In this document: positions 11,382-22,744 of the stretch, in pieces
How positions within the stretch are numbered: the first letter of the stretch is position 1
How the letters are laid out: the number at the start of each line of letters is the position of its first letter
Origin: Stratiolaelaps scimitus
Lineage: Eukaryota > Arthropoda > Arachnida > Mesostigmata > Laelapidae
Assembly: GCA_019614645.1 (NCBI GenBank)
Contig: JABWDB010000006.1
Location: 9,936,001 to 10,000,000 of the forward strand
Direction of reading: 5' to 3'
Length of the DNA: 64,000 nt
Position numbers and translations under genes: made by a program
The notes under the pieces: generated by a model
What the model saw: only the letters and a program-made list of their open reading frames with translations
Told to the model about the DNA's origin: nothing
Databases searched by the model: none

Positions 11382-11846
11382 CTACGCCCGAGGGACTGAA
11401 ATCAAAACGACTATTTCAGGATCCCAGCAGTGGAGAGCTGAAAAATCGCATCTCGACAAGAATTGGTCTTCTTTTACCCAGCAGCGGTAAAAGCGGCATC
11501 GCGGCAGTCGAATTCTGCGATAGCCATAGTCATCTACGTGCATGTATGTATTTACAACGTCGACAAGACGGAAAATGGACAATGTCCTGTGTCGACCCGG
11601 CCAGCCATCCACTCCTAGCGATAAGATTACAGAAAAGTCCTCAGATAAACCGCTAAAAGAAAATTGTATCGGATTAATTATTATAGAATGTGTCTTATCA
11701 TTCCGTTCATGCACGCTACGTGGTGCCAATGACCGATGTGATAATCTCATATCTTCGAATAATTGCAAAAAGGGATCCCTCTGCCAGTAAAGGATCAGTT
11801 TCAGTTTTTCGATTTTCTTCATAGAAAACCCTTGATTATTATGCAT
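11382..11846 (-). CDS. Hypothetical 154-residue protein or 3'-terminal exon
   Basis: Complete minus-strand frame from ATG (MHNNQGFSMKKIEKLK) to TAG, one of the longest frames in the window. An AATAAA lies about 43 nt downstream. Inside it, CAATTTTCTTTTAG is a good splice acceptor, so an exon starting at 11652 (reading GLSEDFSVILSLGVDGW) is an alternative to an intronless gene. The C-terminal third holds four cysteines in a compact arrangement (C-x4-C-x10-C-x7-C, within LPRCRFYRCW to SALHCW), which could suit a small disulfide fold. A GTAAAA donor after CRFYRCW would remove the last part. No family was recognised. About one frame of this length is expected by chance. Confidence 0.33.
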   Translation of the reverse strand: MHNNQGFSMKKIEKLKLILYWQRDPFLQLFEDMRLSHRSLAPRSVHERNDKTHSIIINPIQFSFSGLSEDFSVILSLGVDGWPGRHRTLSIFRLVDVVNTYMHVDDYGYRRIRLPRCRFYRCWVKEDQFLSRCDFSALHCWDPEIVVLISVPRA

Positions 11847-12151
11847 TGTTTAAGCTTTTCGCTTTTGCTGTATATGAGTATTTGAATTAAATTGGTTAAC
11901 ATCATGAAACTTCCAGTGGAGGGCTATCCATGTCAAAAGTTACGGGAGATTTCCGCCGTAGGGTTAACTTGATGGTAGCGGGCTTCATTATATCACACCA
12001 CATATTTATCTAGTGGGTCAAACAGACAGTACAAAAGTAAAGCAATGCTCATATTTTGAATGCTTCCAGGTTTGTAACATTAGCTGATTTGCCGTTCAAC
12101 TGGAGAAGCCATAAATTAGCTTTGAAATTAAGTCGCTTTTCTACAAGATAG

Positions 12152-12208
12152 CTTTCACCAGAAGAAGAACGATCTGGAAGTGACGATTTCAACGCCGAAC
12201 TACAACTT
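12152..12208 (+). CDS. Candidate small internal exon with GTAAGT donor
   Basis: The sequence CTACAAGATAG precedes a 57-nt open block reading LSPEEERSGSDDFNAELQL. It ends exactly at a consensus GTAAGT donor (12209-12214). The acidic Glu/Ser/Asp composition is typical of coding sequence. A second frame (FHQKKNDLEVTISTPNYNL) is also open, so the frame is not certain. If the 66-nt segment 12209-12274 is a mini-intron, the frame continues directly into the next candidate exon. The intron itself is also open in that frame. Confidence 0.33.
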
Positions 12209-12274
12209 GTAAGTTTTGTTTATATTATATTTGCCACCACAACGTTTTGTAACGAACATTTTGGGGTATACGAG

Positions 12275-12419
12275 ATAATGAAAAACAATGAAGACAATCG
12301 TCAAATTGAGCCTTTGATCCTCCATGTATCCGAGCGTATCGGAACACCTATCCTATACTCGGGTCGATACAACGGTACGACGTCAGATGCTTGCTTTGTC
12401 TATCCTGGCGTGGTCTCAG
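12275..12419 (+). CDS. Candidate exon continuing the 12.15 kb frame, CAG|GTAGGT donor
   Basis: The frame reads IMKNNEDNRQIEPLIL, then HVSERIGTPILYSGRYNG and TTSDACFVYPGVVS. It ends at CAG|GTAGGT (donor 12420-12425). Its ATG at 12278 could instead be a start codon. Without splicing the frame stops at 12467-12469. The possible acceptor, TATACGAG, is weak and lacks a pyrimidine tract. With the previous block it forms about 106 open codons in AT-rich surroundings. No domain was recognised. Confidence 0.33.
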
Positions 12420-12469
12420 GTAGGTGTGGATTCTTCATTCCGACATTTGCCGTAGTGATGCGTCCATAG

Positions 12470-13580
12470 GGATAAGCACCCATAAGTATTTGACGGGAGA
12501 CGAGTTTGGGGTGGCCCCAACCGCGAAGAACATCTTTGATTCTTTGTAGAAGGTTAGGTCACCCCATTATTATTTTCCGATAATGAAGTAAACCGCGTGT
12601 GTCGCATATTCTACCTAATACACTTGCGCCGCTAGCCAGTGAGAGGAGAAACTGTAGCCACATGCGCTTTTCATGATCTGGTAAAGCAGCACATGCTGAC
12701 CTTCTTGCAGGACGACGGCCAACGTGTGACGATTCAAAGCATTCAAGCAGTCTTTGCGGAAAGTTAGTTAATTTAGCGCTGCATCGAGCAGGGCGCTCCT
12801 TGTTAAAGTCGTGCCTCAGAGAGCTATTTGGTGCTAAAGTCATTATAAGCGTGGGCGACAGTTGTGCACGGTCGTACGCACCATCATCGTGTCTGGTACG
12901 AGGCCAGTGCCAGCCTTCGGAGTAGGCTTTACACCCCGATCGGAGGACGGAGTCAATATCATTTTCAACTCGATTTAAGTGATTACATTCGCCATTATCT
13001 CGGTAGTTCGGTTTTAATTAGTCGAGACCTCCTACGTTCACTAATGCCACGGCGTTCATTCATCCCTGTGCGGTTAGATAGATGCGTTCAGATAAATATA
13101 TTCTCTTTTATCGAAAACACGGTAATGTTTAATGTATTCGTGTGTCTGTCAGCGTCTATGTGTGTGTGTGTGTGCATATTTCAGCGTCTCATTTTAGATT
13201 AACTTCACTCCAAAAAGCAATGGCGTACTATTAATACCCAGAATAAATGCAGAACATTCCTCATTGTTGAATGCTATCATTTATTATACATGTAGACGTA
13301 TTCGCCATTACGCTGCTCGTCCACCGCTACGAACCGATGTATATTCGTAGATTGGATGCGCTGCAATCGGCTGATCTGTAATAGCTCCCACCACATCAAT
13401 CCGATGTAGCATGTGGCAAACAACACCTTAGCAAAACAGCATGACAAAAATGAAAAGTATTCACACAAACAAAAACCACAATTGTTGTCCAGTCTAACCA
13501 AATTGAGCGGATACAGCATTTACCTATAGCAGCAGCAGCAGCAGCAACAGAAGCGTCAACGGCTGCAGATGTAATTGCAT
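12470..13580. other. No confident gene
   Basis: Open frames at 12559-12843 (minus) and 12864-13202 (plus) have no splice support, and the latter runs into a GT repeat. I see no convincing gene. Confidence 0.35.
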
Positions 13581-13582
13581 CG

Positions 13583-13626
13583 CGTGTGTGTGTGTGGGTC
13601 TCTATGAGAGAGAGAGAGAGAGAGAG
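13583..13626. repeat. (GT)n and (GA)n microsatellites
   Basis: A GT tract (13583-13597) and a GA tract (13606-13626), separated by a few bases. Confidence 0.9.
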
Positions 13627-14139
13627 ATGAGCCAGGAGAGCTCTGAGTAGGACGCGGATCGGCACCTCTTGCGCGCGCGGGTCAAGCGATCTTAACAAAA
13701 CGGGAATTCTCATAACGGTTTTTCGCGATATTTTCGCAAATGTTGTCACGTTTTGACGAGGCGGCTGCCGCTAACAAACCGAATATAATAGAGATAACAC
13801 ATAACGAAGACAATATTTATTGACTTCTCGAATCGTTGCCGGGCCATACGCGACGTAACAGCCGAGCGAGCAGCGGAGGGTTCAGCAGAACTTGATTTTT
13901 TTTTAGGGTGCGCTGTTTCCAGTTCGCGCTTTCGCATCGACGATGTGACGATGAGGAGAAGTAGCTTAATTTTTAGTTAATTGCATGAAACACTGATTGT
14001 GCAACTGATAGCACGCCTGTCGTTTGTGATGCTGCTCCGGGTATTTTTTCTTTTTTTTTTGTTTAATTGAATATTTCACGACGCGATCATTTTGCCCCCG
14101 GCAGCGAACTCATCGCGCGACCTGCGCTGTCGAAAACGT

Positions 14140-14406
14140 TTATTGGCAGGTGACGGCGTTATGTGAAGCGATCGTTGACATCGTAAGCCGTCTCGATTTG
14201 TCAATCTGCTCCAACCTGACACCGTGGAATATGATAAACGTTTGTGGCTCCGCCTCGGCGACAACGAGAACATGACGCGGAGGGTCCTTTATGCAATATT
14301 CTGTAATCCTATATGGCATACGATCCTGGTCGATGTTCAGCACAGTCAGCTCATAGATCATTGTACCAAAATGGTGCTGCCTAATTGATAAAGATGTCTG
14401 ATACAA
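14140..14406 (-). CDS. Hypothetical 88-residue frame, possible internal exon
   Basis: The minus-strand frame reads QHHFGTMIYELTVLNID, then QDRMPYRITEYCIKD, PPRHVLVVAEAEPQTF and IIFHGVRLEQIDKS, and ends with a stop. Alternating hydrophobic strands (YELTVLNI, HVLVVAEA, TFIIFHG) suggest a beta-rich domain. A possible acceptor, ATCTTTATCAATTAG, precedes GCAGCACC near 14378, and a weak donor (CACG|GTGTCAGG) falls after FIIFHG. LTVLNIDQD...YC vaguely recalls immunoglobulin strands, but the spacing is wrong, so I do not assign that fold. No family was recognised. Confidence 0.32.
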   Translation of the reverse strand: MYQTSLSIRQHHFGTMIYELTVLNIDQDRMPYRITEYCIKDPPRHVLVVAEAEPQTFIIFHGVRLEQIDKSRRLTMSTIASHNAVTCQ

Positions 14407-15624
14407 ACGTGATTATGTAAGAATGTTTTTTTTTTTGTAAAATACGGCCAGACCGAAACACTAGAGCTCGGAAATTTGCTCGTAATTAACATAATATTAA
14501 TTGCCAAGAGGGCACTGTTTTGTCGGATATTATGAGCACAGTTAATTTCCTGCTTCTCCTGGGATGTTCTCGTTTTTTTATATTGGCGCGAATTCATAGT
14601 GATTCGATGCAAATATTTTCGAATACGGAGCCGCTGTGCTTTTAATAAGCCAATCAAATAGACAACGCCCGATTTTATCGTGTTATGTGAAACGACTTTA
14701 TACCTTTGGTCTCAGTCCTGTCCTAAACGATTCTCTCGCGTTTGACCAGCTGCGTTTATTTCGAATCTGGCTGAATTAATTTCAGCCTGGATCCCGAATA
14801 CGAACGAAGGGCATCGCAAAATAGTGAGATCATTGGTACAGCGACACCAGTATTGGGTGCACTCGTGATAACATTAATTTAAAGCAATCGCTAGCCACGT
14901 GCCCTTGATCAACCACTTCGGGAAGAATAGTACAAAGCCAAACAGAAGCCCGAAATGCAGCGTGAACTAGAGGTCAAGTCATACATCAGGCGAGAAGTTA
15001 AGACAGTAACAATGATTCAATATATACAATAAATTACATTGTAGTGATGGGGTGATTTGATACCACCTCCATTCGAAATGTGACTTTCGCTGGAATATGA
15101 GTTTATTGCAAAGATATACTGCTGAGATTAGTGTTTGTTCGCTTGGCAAACACCTTTCAAAGAAGGGTGCTTTTGATACGCCCTCCTTGCTGGCGTCGAT
15201 ATCTCAGTTGCATATAATGTGTTTTGGGCGGCCATTGGGTAACCTTGTTAGGCCACCAAACTCCATCCCTGAGTGGAAATGGACAGTTGGATAGTGTTAC
15301 GTAAATTTTGATCCTCGACAGCTGCCTTACTATTGATATCGATCTAGGTATTTGTGAGAGCAGATGTCCCTTTTGCATTGAACATTTGAGTTGAGCTAAG
15401 TTCTCGGGGACTTCGACTAGCGTTAGAATTTCGAACTGGAACTTTTGTATCAGGCGAGCAGAAATTACCGTGGGCACGCCCCGAGCGACAACTCGATGAC
15501 CTTGTGAGCCTTAGCTTAAATGAAACCAGCGTGTCGTATAAAAAGTGCGAGAGGGCCCATGCAGTAGAGAATTGTACCTCGAACATCTATAGCAGATTAG
15601 CGTCTGACGACAACTAATTCATAG

Positions 15625-15936
15625 GTGGGACATATAGAATTTTTTTTTGTTCTGAAACAACACAGGCGACATCTTTACCTCTGTGGAGATGACAAGGTAG
15701 ATAAATGTTTCGCATTATTGTCAGCAGATGAATCAGTAGATAGCGTTACTCGTGGATCAAGAATACCGAACGCCGTTACAAGGGGAAAAGATAACGGTGA
15801 AGCTCTATTGGTTTGTCAAAGAAGGTGGCGAGGTTTAGCTGCAACTGTTATGTGGCTACAAACGCCTATGTGCGAGAGCATGTGCTTGCCTCGGTCTCCT
15901 CTCCACCTAAGGGCGGCCATTATAAGGACTTTATAA
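15625..15936 (+). CDS. Hypothetical frame of about 100 codons, weak exon candidate
   Basis: The frame is open through RRHLYLCGDDKVDKCF, ALLSADESVDSVTRGS, RIPNAVTRGKDNGEALL and onward to TAA. A polypyrimidine run and AACACAG (near 15665) could be an acceptor, and GACAAG|GTAGAT a donor. There is no ATG at the start of the frame. No family was recognised. The minus-strand frame 15157-15477 and the plus-strand 65-codon ATG frame 15097-15294 nearby have no extra support. Confidence 0.2.
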   Translation: MGHIEFFFVLKQHRRHLYLCGDDKVDKCFALLSADESVDSVTRGSRIPNAVTRGKDNGEALLVCQRRWRGLAATVMWLQTPMCESMCLPRSPLHLRAAIIRTL

Positions 15937-15999
15937 GGACCACTTTCTCTGCCAGCACTTTCTGCACGGTAGGCAAAAGTAAATTAATATTGTGTTTAT

Positions 16000-18640
16000 T
16001 TTGATAACGATCAAACGCGATATAGTCTCAACAGCCTTACGAGGAACCAAAGCCTTTGGCCGTGACGCGTTTGTTAATGCACTACCCTATGTTATTCCCC
16101 TCTCGTCTTGATGCGTTTCTTGTTGTGATATATTGTGAGTTTGGATTATCCAGTAACGTACAATTAAGAGATGATCAGATATTAATGAAATGATACGAAT
16201 TGTTCTTGCTCACATGCAGGTGCTGCTGTTGTTTCCGGGCAATGATGTCCCAAGTGGGAACTACAACTCTGCTCTGATTTTTTCCGAATTTTCCAAATCT
16301 CTCCTTGATCCCAATCCTCGGCCATGCCTCAGAACGCTTCCATAGCACAGACACCGATGATTGTCTATTTTCGGCAACGTCGATAGCCTCAAAGTAGCCA
16401 ATTTCATCCTAGTTATATAATTGGCTAGCTCGTCTCGATAACCTATCATTTTCGAGTTCAACCCTTCGACTTTGAAGGACGTCACCATCTCTGTGTGGAT
16501 TTACTTCCACTGTATATTGCTTGGGAAAGTTGCCATGATAAGGTCAACATATCCGGTTGCTTGTGTGCTACCCGATGGGTGTACAACATTAGACGTAACT
16601 AATTGTAATTGACATTTTCAACTCGCTTGAGAATTCGGTATCTGATGTTTCCGCATGTCAGGTATCCCGAATGACGATGTCGTTTTGCATGCAATTCTGA
16701 ACGTTAAAAATGTAACCTATAGGATAGACATATAAAATGTTTGATCGACATGAATATGCGAAATTCAAACGGGTCGAGGATGACAACGAAAACACACCAG
16801 AATTGCGTTTCTCAAATGAAACGATTTCCGGCGTTGCAAATCGATTCCGAAATCGACGTACGCACACAGCGAATATTGCTCCTGTTGGCTGGAGACATAT
16901 TGCAACAAGCCTTCATTGTATAACATTAGAACCTGCCTAAGAAATGATGCCGAAGTGCGTGCTGAAAACAATAACCAATGACCATATTAATACTCGCTAA
17001 AAAAAATGAGTGGAATATATTCGCAAACATGTTGAGTCTTTTCTGAACGACGAGTAATCCGATTCGCAGTGAGGCTGCGAGCAATGGGCCTATTCATGCC
17101 ATGATTCAGCGGGCTATTGCACTGTTGGGCATGCCTTTTTGAACACGAGATTCGAAGTCACTCAAAAGGTTGTCATCTTGCTAAATTCCAAAACAAAAAA
17201 AAGGCAACACGCTTGTATCACGAAACAGCTTACGGTTAGTGATAATTAATTTCGGGTGCCTAATGAAAGAGCTATGTCGTCACTTCACACGCATACGTCC
17301 ACGTCGCCGTTCTGCACAATGGAACGCTTGGAGAAAAAATATATATTAAAGCTTAAAGCAAAACTGAACCATGACAAAATTATAACTCACATTTTTCTTA
17401 TTTGATCTAGTGCTATTGTTAGCGCTTAGAAAACGGATATTATTACACGAATCAAAAGGGTAAAATCGCTTTTACGATCGCGTTCATCTCATTGGACAAA
17501 AAGGTGCTCGGAGTTCTCGCGCAATGATATATTTCTCGAAGCATTATATGTGTCGTGTCACCTAAATTCAACCGGCGCCGTGAGCAACGAAACGCTCCCT
17601 CGGTGTGCCATGATGCAATTGGAGAGTATGTTTCATTTGTTAAGCTCCATCAACATGTTAACTTGTTAACCACTCGTTGTGTATGGTAGTTCCCTATGGA
17701 TGGGTACGTTTGCAGGTAGTGGTTGTCTTCATTTTCTGCTTTAATTTTTTTTTCGCTACTTCTTATATATTATTAACCACTTGTCAGCAACGAACGAAGC
17801 AGAATTTACGAGGCAGCAGGAGAAGAAGACATTCTCAATGATTCTACTGTTGGGAAGAAAAAAAGAACGAGTTAAAACAGTGTGTAGTCACCGAACGTAG
17901 GCCCAAAGAAGAGGACCTTTCCGGAAGTCCTATTCAGGACAACCCACCGAGTTGACATCCGAGCTGAGCCAGCCTTTCGAAGACCTCACAATTGGATTGG
18001 GAGCTTATCGAGTAACCGTCACCCGGGCACTGGTAGAGTTCAATGCATTTACATTTGGCAGGCTCATTCGAAAACTTTCTTTCTGTGCTAAAATCATTTA
18101 TCTCCTTTCGAACCCATATAGGGAGCTAGGGAAAACGACGATATGCTGGTTTATATTATAAATACCGAATACTGAAAGAACTTCTGGACGATAGGTGATC
18201 GCTCGAAACAAAAAGCAGCTATGTAACTACATGAAACACAGTATTATCCTTTAACGAAGACCTACGTTGAGATCCGCTTTTTGGTGAATTTTCAATAATC
18301 GTGCGAAACCGTCTTTTTAACTGCGTTATTTCAATGTCCGACAAAATCAAAAAAATCGCCGAAAGCCTTCTCTGCGATAAGCAGCTAGTTAAATGAAATA
18401 TTATTACTATTATTATTATTATTATTACTATACATTATAGACCAGAAAAATACATCAGAATACTTATAACAGCTACAATGTTTGTGATAAAACGCATGCC
18501 GTCAACATGACTATATTAGAATTTACTTCTATCGTAAACCCCCTGGTTGTCTAGCATCATTTATTCAACATTTTTAATGTTCGGTTCAGTCACATTTATT
18601 ATCGAGCCACCGGCCTCTGACCAAGCTGGACCTCGTGTAT
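16000..18640. other. Non-coding stretch, no gene seen
   Basis: AT-rich sequence with short frames only, and an ATT microsatellite at its 3' part. Confidence 0.45.
18400..18430. repeat. (ATT)n microsatellite
   Basis: ATT units with one ACT interruption. Confidence 0.85.
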
Positions 18641-18783
18641 ACGACGTGTTTCATCGCGAAACGTGATGGCCTTAATGAAATACTCCCATGCAAGCCCAAG
18701 ATACATGGCAGGTATCGCTTACTTCGACAGAAGATTCATGTGTTTGCCTGGGCAGCTGTCCTGCCTATGTATTTTCCACGCAG

Positions 18784-18939
18784 CTATCGATATTTATGCA
18801 CCTGAAATTCGGTGCAGAAACGAAATACACCAACGACGACTATAGACACGCACTGTTCCAGCCTCGAGGATGCGATTCCGTCGTTCATTCAGAACGCTAT
18901 GGCCATCGCGGCACACGATCGACGATTGATGATGGTTAA
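18784..18939 (+). CDS. Candidate 3'-terminal coding exon with strong acceptor
   Basis: A pyrimidine-rich run ending TTTTCCACGCAG (AG at 18782-18783) is a very good 3' splice site. From it the frame reads LSIFMHLKFGAETKYTND, DYRHALFQPRGCDSVVHS and ERYGHRGTRSTIDDG, then TAA. Codons favour G/C at third positions compared with the flanks. The same frame is open upstream to about 18688, so the boundary is not forced by stops. A second frame (MAGIAYFDRRFMCLP...) overlaps upstream of the acceptor. No AATAAA lies close downstream. No family was recognised. Confidence 0.35.
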   Translation, partial: LSIFMHLKFGAETKYTNDDYRHALFQPRGCDSVVHSERYGHRGTRSTIDDG

Positions 18940-19438
18940 ACGAAAACTTCGAACGGCGGTCGTGTAGTACCGATATTTAGAATCGAAATAACAACACCTT
19001 CTTTTCATAACTAGCTATCTACGGTGTATTATTAGATCATATAAAGGAGCGTTTGAAGCCGACTTAGCGAAGAAATACGCATCTCTCCTTTCACGATACG
19101 TTGCAACATGTTCATGCTTGTGCTCAACTAGAATGATCGTGCTATCACTCGAACCTAAATAGTCAGTCATATCATCATATTGAATCTATTCGAGCCGTTG
19201 TGGACGTCCTCCCGTCATTATGAATGCGATATGTAACGCTGGTAACACGCTATCGTGAGTGTCGGCTCTGGAAGCAACCCTTCAACCCCACCCCCCTCCA
19301 TATCCCTGCAATGAACAACGGAAAGCTCATCGCGAATCGCCAAACGGATCACCAACGCCGTCCTGTTCAATGCAACAACAAATAATACAAAGTCTTATTG
19401 ATATCCCAAAGCCACTGAACAGCTACTGCGGACAGTGA

Positions 19439-19846
19439 CGCCTATGTCCCATCGTCGCTACCTCTGTGGCGCCACCACTGAACCTCACCGATGCTTCAGT
19501 CCATGACCATTCGACTTCAAACATTTTAGTCGTTAGACACAAAGACACACTCTCACGCACACACCAATTCGTCGTACAGCGCCGGCGTCTCCCAATGGAC
19601 ACAGCGGCACGGCGATCGGTTTGCTTAGGCATTTGGTATCGCCTCTCGATAGTGAACCATGAGCCGGTAGGTGGGTTCATCTGTGAGCTGCAAAAGTTCG
19701 AGTTCTTCTTTTTCATTTTCGTTCAAGTGATCATCGGCGGCGTCGCCGTTGTCGTCATCTGGTGTCAAAGATCACCAACAACGAACCGACTAACGACCTC
19801 CAATTATTATATATTTGGGAATAGAACAACGAAGCGGACAGGATGA
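19439..19846 (+). CDS. Hypothetical frame of about 135 codons with one membrane segment
   Basis: A long open frame without an early ATG (the first is in LPMDTAARR). It contains a hydrophobic segment FEFFFFIFVQVIIGGVAVV followed by IWCQRS, which could be a single transmembrane helix. The FFFFIF part is encoded by a pyrimidine tract (TTCTTCTTTTTCATTTTCG) ending TTCAAG, which may instead be a splice acceptor. A minus-strand ATG frame (19423-19716, 97 codons, Arg-rich) overlaps it. Only one, or neither, can be real. Confidence 0.2.
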   Translation, partial: RLCPIVATSVAPPLNLTDASVHDHSTSNILVVRHKDTLSRTHQFVVQRRRLPMDTAARRSVCLGIWYRLSIVNHEPVGGFICELQKFEFFFFIFVQVIIGGVAVVVIWCQRSPTTNRLTTSNYYIFGNRTTKRTG

Positions 19847-20881
19847 CGACGACGACGACAGCGATGTTGGCAACAACAATAACAACAACATTAGTTCAGC
19901 TTGCCAGCCTCGATACTGCTGCCTCCCGTGGGTCTCAGCTCTGAGTAGCTTCTAGCCAGCCACCACCTTGGTCATCATTGGCCACCCGTTGCCGGCACCG
20001 AAGTAACGGTGAGCGCCGCCGCTGCCTCCGCCGCCGCCGACGACGACCCTTCATCTTCCAACATTGTGTCTCCGCGATGGGTCCGATTTGTCGATAGCGT
20101 CTCCGATTACTGAGCGGCCAGCTGGCCAACCGGGTGACATCGAGCACTTCGTAAGGACGAACTTTACATACTTACATTTATGTATATTCCACTTAGATGA
20201 GCAAGGTTTTGGGTGCGTTTTTTCATTTTGTTCTATCATTACTTCTTCGACGTAAATTGCGACAATATATTACTGGAGAAGTAGTCGCACAAACGAGACG
20301 TACAATAATAGATTGGCGACGATAGGCAGCGTCGTCGCCGACGACCGCCGCATCGCAGGACAAACAAGACAACTGCCATAGAAATGAGTCAAGTCAGTCA
20401 CGGACAGAGATCTACACAAAAGCGAACGGACGTGGAACGATATAGCAGCCAAGAACACACAAAGCAAGAAAGTACTATCGATTAGCATTAGATTACCTGC
20501 GATTGTTAGCATGTTAATCTCGCTTAGGGGTTTCTCAGAATCTTTTCTTGACTCGCCGATGTGCACATCGGCGATTAGTCCATTTGTCCCTATGCTAAGT
20601 CGCTGAAGCTTAGCATGATCGGGGATTTATTATGTAGTACGCGATGGTTTGATGACACTCAACTGTCAGATTAACGGTATACATAGCACGCGGCGGTGGA
20701 AAATTTATATGGCTCTTTATATTTCTCTATTCTAATTCTTCTTCTGCCACTTCTGTTGTCTTCTCCATTCGCTTACACAAACATCGATTTCTTACTTCAT
20801 TATGCGGAAAGAGACCGTTTCATTCTAGCCTTATCCCAGCTTGTTGGTATGATACGATGGCCTATTTCCACTGCATGTTGG

Positions 20882-20916
<35 letters not shown>
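20882..20916. repeat. (AT)n microsatellite
   Basis: About 35 nt of AT, immediately 5' of the candidate exon at 20946. Confidence 0.9.
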
Positions 20917-20919
<3 letters not shown>

Positions 20920-20945
20920 TTGTGTGGTGTGTATGCGTGTGTTAG

Positions 20946-21204
20946 TACCGAAAAGCTACAAGCTATAGTACTCGTCGACAATGGCATTACCATCACCACC
21001 GCCGCTACTGGTACCACAGTGGTCTTCCCAGAACTGAAGATTCTTGCCGATTTTGGCGAATTTCACCGATTTTCTCTACACACACCGCCGGCAGTACGAA
21101 ACGAACAGCTAGCTAAACAGCAATTTAAGCCGCCGTTGCAGTTTTCTACACAACATTACAGACCCCCGCTCAATCATGAAGGTAGGGAGCGGACGTTTGG
21201 CTGA
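20946..21204 (+). CDS. Candidate coding exon, function unknown
   Basis: After the AT repeat and a GT-rich run ending TGTGTTAG (AG at 20944-20945), the frame reads TEKLQAIVLVDNGITI, TTAATGTTVVFPELKIL, ADFGEFHRFSLHTPPAV, RNEQLAKQQFKPPLQF, STQHYRPPLNHEGRERTFG and stop. A GTAGGG donor-like site at 21182 would end an exon after NHE. Composition is balanced, and G/C-ending codons are common. The IYIYIY stretch upstream in the same frame is the microsatellite and should not be part of a protein. Another frame starting at the acceptor is open for about 60 codons. No family was recognised. Confidence 0.35.
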
Positions 21205-21369
21205 GGGGTTTAGCTGTTAGGGGGATTTAGCTTGGGGGTGACTCTTTCACTCGGGCAGCCAGCGTAGAAGAGCTGCCAATGCGTTTAACGGTTTCACTTC
21301 AGGCGGCCATTATTTATTTGTGAGTATTTGATTTCAAAAGAAAGTTCAAGGGTACCATTAGGTGGGAGC

Positions 21370-21565
21370 ACCAATACCGCCACCGCGACGACTGCTGCCA
21401 CCACCACCACTACGAATCTGTGTGACTGTGTAAAACGTCCATACACGATATATGTGATTACAGCAACAACAACAACAACTATACCAACAACAACAGCAGT
21501 CTTAACAACAACAACAGCAATGACAGTAACAGCAACAGCCACGCCAACGAGAACAACAACATGTA
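21370..21565. repeat. ACN/CAA-rich cryptic simple sequence
   Basis: ACC, ACA and CAA units recur over about 190 nt. The plus strand reads as a Thr-rich frame (TTAATTTTTN, ITATTTTTIPTTT) and the minus strand as a Val-rich one. A mucin-like Thr tract is possible, but simple sequence is the simpler explanation. Confidence 0.6.
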
Positions 21566-22367
21566 TGTATATCTAATGCACTGTAGGCTATCGAAGCAAA
21601 GCGGCACCATTTAGTATCGCACGAACTCCTTGATCTCACTCACCCAATATTGTGGTTGCATCTTAACTAGGGGGTATCATCAATCGTCGATCTTCGCTGT
21701 CAGGGGGGATATTGTTTGTGAATGGGTAGTTTCTGACTGCGGCGAGTGCTTGCTAGTGGTAACCGCACATAGGCTTTCGGTGCGGCTACAGAATTTTGAA
21801 TCAGCGTTGACAGGACGAAACTGCACGATATCACGTGATTACGAGGGATAATAAAGACATTGTTTTCAATTTCAAGCACAGCAAGCGTGGGTACTCCCGA
21901 GTAATCTGCTGATCGGCTGTATAATGTTTAATATAGTTTTACGACATTCAACGAGTAATGTGCACGCTGTCAAATCGTAAGCAAATAATACACAAAGATA
22001 TAGCTTCATTTCTTCAGGGTGGATCTGTAGCCTGATAGTAGTATATACGTAGCATATGGAGTTATACCGCATATGTACTGGTATAGCTAAGGATGACTGA
22101 ACACCGGCGGCATCACTTATTGTCACAATAGATGACAACGGCGAGCTACATTGGACTGGACAAGGCCCAACATAGCCCCGAGTTAAAGTCAAACTTGATT
22201 AAAAATGAGCTACGTCGGCTGCGCCAGTATCAATGATTAACGATCTAATAACAAATATATATATGTGTCGATTTGTGACACTCTGAACGACAATGGATTC
22301 CGTATGCCACGTTAGAAAGAGCTCTCATGCCAAGCCTATGGGGTTTGTTTACCCTTGTTCTTTACTG

Positions 22368-22411
22368 ATATATATATATATGCCTATCATACATATGTAT
22401 ATATATATATA
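22368..22411. repeat. Two short (AT)n tracts
   Basis: AT tracts at 22368-22381 and 22392-22411. Confidence 0.85.
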
Positions 22412-22744
22412 CCTATCGTTGATTTGAGATCACCCGTCAAATTCGAACACAGAATAAACGTAAAAAGACAACAAAATGATGTTCCGAAAAAAATTGTACA
22501 TTACAGAAAAAAGATTGTTTTTCATGAACAATATTCTGGCAAGAGGAGGTCATTTACTAGCTGTCATCAAGTTATGATGATGATATCGTTATACAGTTGG
22601 CAACATACCCTCGCGGTCATATGCGATGCAAATCTAAACGGCGCTATCTGGTTAAGTCTCGCAAATTGCTGTGAATTGGACTGTTGAGGCGGATCTTTAG
22701 AGTTTTAAGTCTTGTGCTCTTACAGCACAAGGGCAGGTTGCATG

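Noticed and set aside
14140..14406. Immunoglobulin-domain identity for the 14.1 kb exon
   Set aside because: The D-to-C spacing before YC is too long for the DxGxYxC motif. Only a generic beta-rich pattern remains.
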